Shown here piece by piece: positions 58,507-58,617 of a stretch of DNA of 58,617 nucleotides. The position numbers and the translations under genes were made by a program. This stretch comes from Oscillospiraceae bacterium (GTDB taxonomy: Bacteria > Bacillota > Clostridia > Oscillospirales > Oscillospiraceae): contig JAFYHU010000060.1 of assembly GCA_017538965.1 (NCBI GenBank), positions 1 through 58,617 of the forward strand. The letters are read 5' to 3'. The notes under the pieces were generated by a model that was not told where the DNA came from, did no database searches, and worked only from the letters and a program-made list of their open reading frames with translations. Position 1 is the stretch's first letter. The number at the start of each line of letters is the position of its first letter.

Positions 58507-58617
58507 GGTCAAGCCCTCGGGCTATTAGTACCGGTTGGCTGAACACGTCACCGTGCTTACACCGCCGGCCTATCAACGAAGTAGTCTTCTTCGGCCCTTA
58601 CTCCTAATGGATGGGAG
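58507..58617 (-). rRNA. rrl: 23S ribosomal RNA, 3' end (partial)
   Basis: The minus strand carries the conserved 23S terminus (CGGTACTAATAGCCCGAGGG then CTTGACC) and the preceding helix sequence, cut by the window edge. The spacer 58439-58506 between 23S and 5S holds nothing else. Confidence 0.93.

Overview
The window is GC-rich, densely coded DNA from an anaerobic, low-oxygen-adapted Firmicute, most likely a gut Clostridia/Oscillospiraceae-type organism. The evidence is a DivIVA-SepF-YlmE division cluster, strong AGGAGG ribosome sites with frequent TTG/GTG starts, one-protein pyruvate:ferredoxin oxidoreductase, rubrerythrin, a glycine riboswitch and molybdenum-hydroxylase maturation genes. 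I cannot name the species. There is no CRISPR array, tRNA, phage or intact insertion sequence.

Layout. (1) 1-7088: a sugar module. A divergently transcribed ChvE-type solute-binding protein faces a ROK repressor, xylulokinase, a DUF4867 protein, a fucose/arabinose-isomerase-family enzyme and a 145-residue unknown. The binding protein reads without a stop from one ChvE domain straight into a second near-identical one. (2) 7137-10831: a membrane protein with two Rossmann-like domains and a RyR domain (ion-channel-like), then an alanine/glycine:sodium symporter behind a glycine riboswitch. (3) 10832-20845, minus strand: a long housekeeping operon mutL-miaA-yggS-sepF-divIVA-ileS-lspA-rluD plus a 66-residue membrane peptide; LspA carries a roughly 185-residue charged tail. 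(4) 20999-29901, plus strand (except 25768-26469): miaB-mutS-CPBP protease, then aroK, an ICMT-type methyltransferase, a flavodoxin-fold reductase and a PlsC-type acyltransferase with a zinc ribbon. (5) 29957-34919, minus strand: TetR, MFS exporter, FtsX-type ABC permease and ABC ATPase, with a matching operator in front of both tetR and the MFS gene. (6) 35072-41165: nifJ, trmO, a TylF-like methyltransferase, and an ECF S-component behind a large inverted repeat. (7) 41301-44571: three overlapping genes for Mo-hydroxylase maturation (MocA-ModE fusion, histidine phosphatase-HD fusion, XdhC). (8) 44575-48032: divergent D-aminoacylase-type amidohydrolase and GH2 glycosidase. (9) 48096-56718, minus strand: a surface-glycan-type operon headed by two mosaic leucine-rich-repeat lipoproteins followed by glycosyltransferase, flippase, ATP-grasp ligase and two DegT-type aminotransferases. 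(10) 56986-58617: a secreted short-repeat protein, rubrerythrin, and the 5S and 3' 23S rRNA of an rRNA operon reading leftward.

The items most worth a second look are the tandem ChvE fusion, the RyR/Rossmann channel-like protein, the LRR lipoprotein pair that shares a nearly identical N-terminal half but has unrelated C-terminal halves, the small Mo-maturation cluster, and a homologous non-coding element found at 44371-44532 (+), 52843-52998 (-) and, as a core only, 56901-56957 (+).
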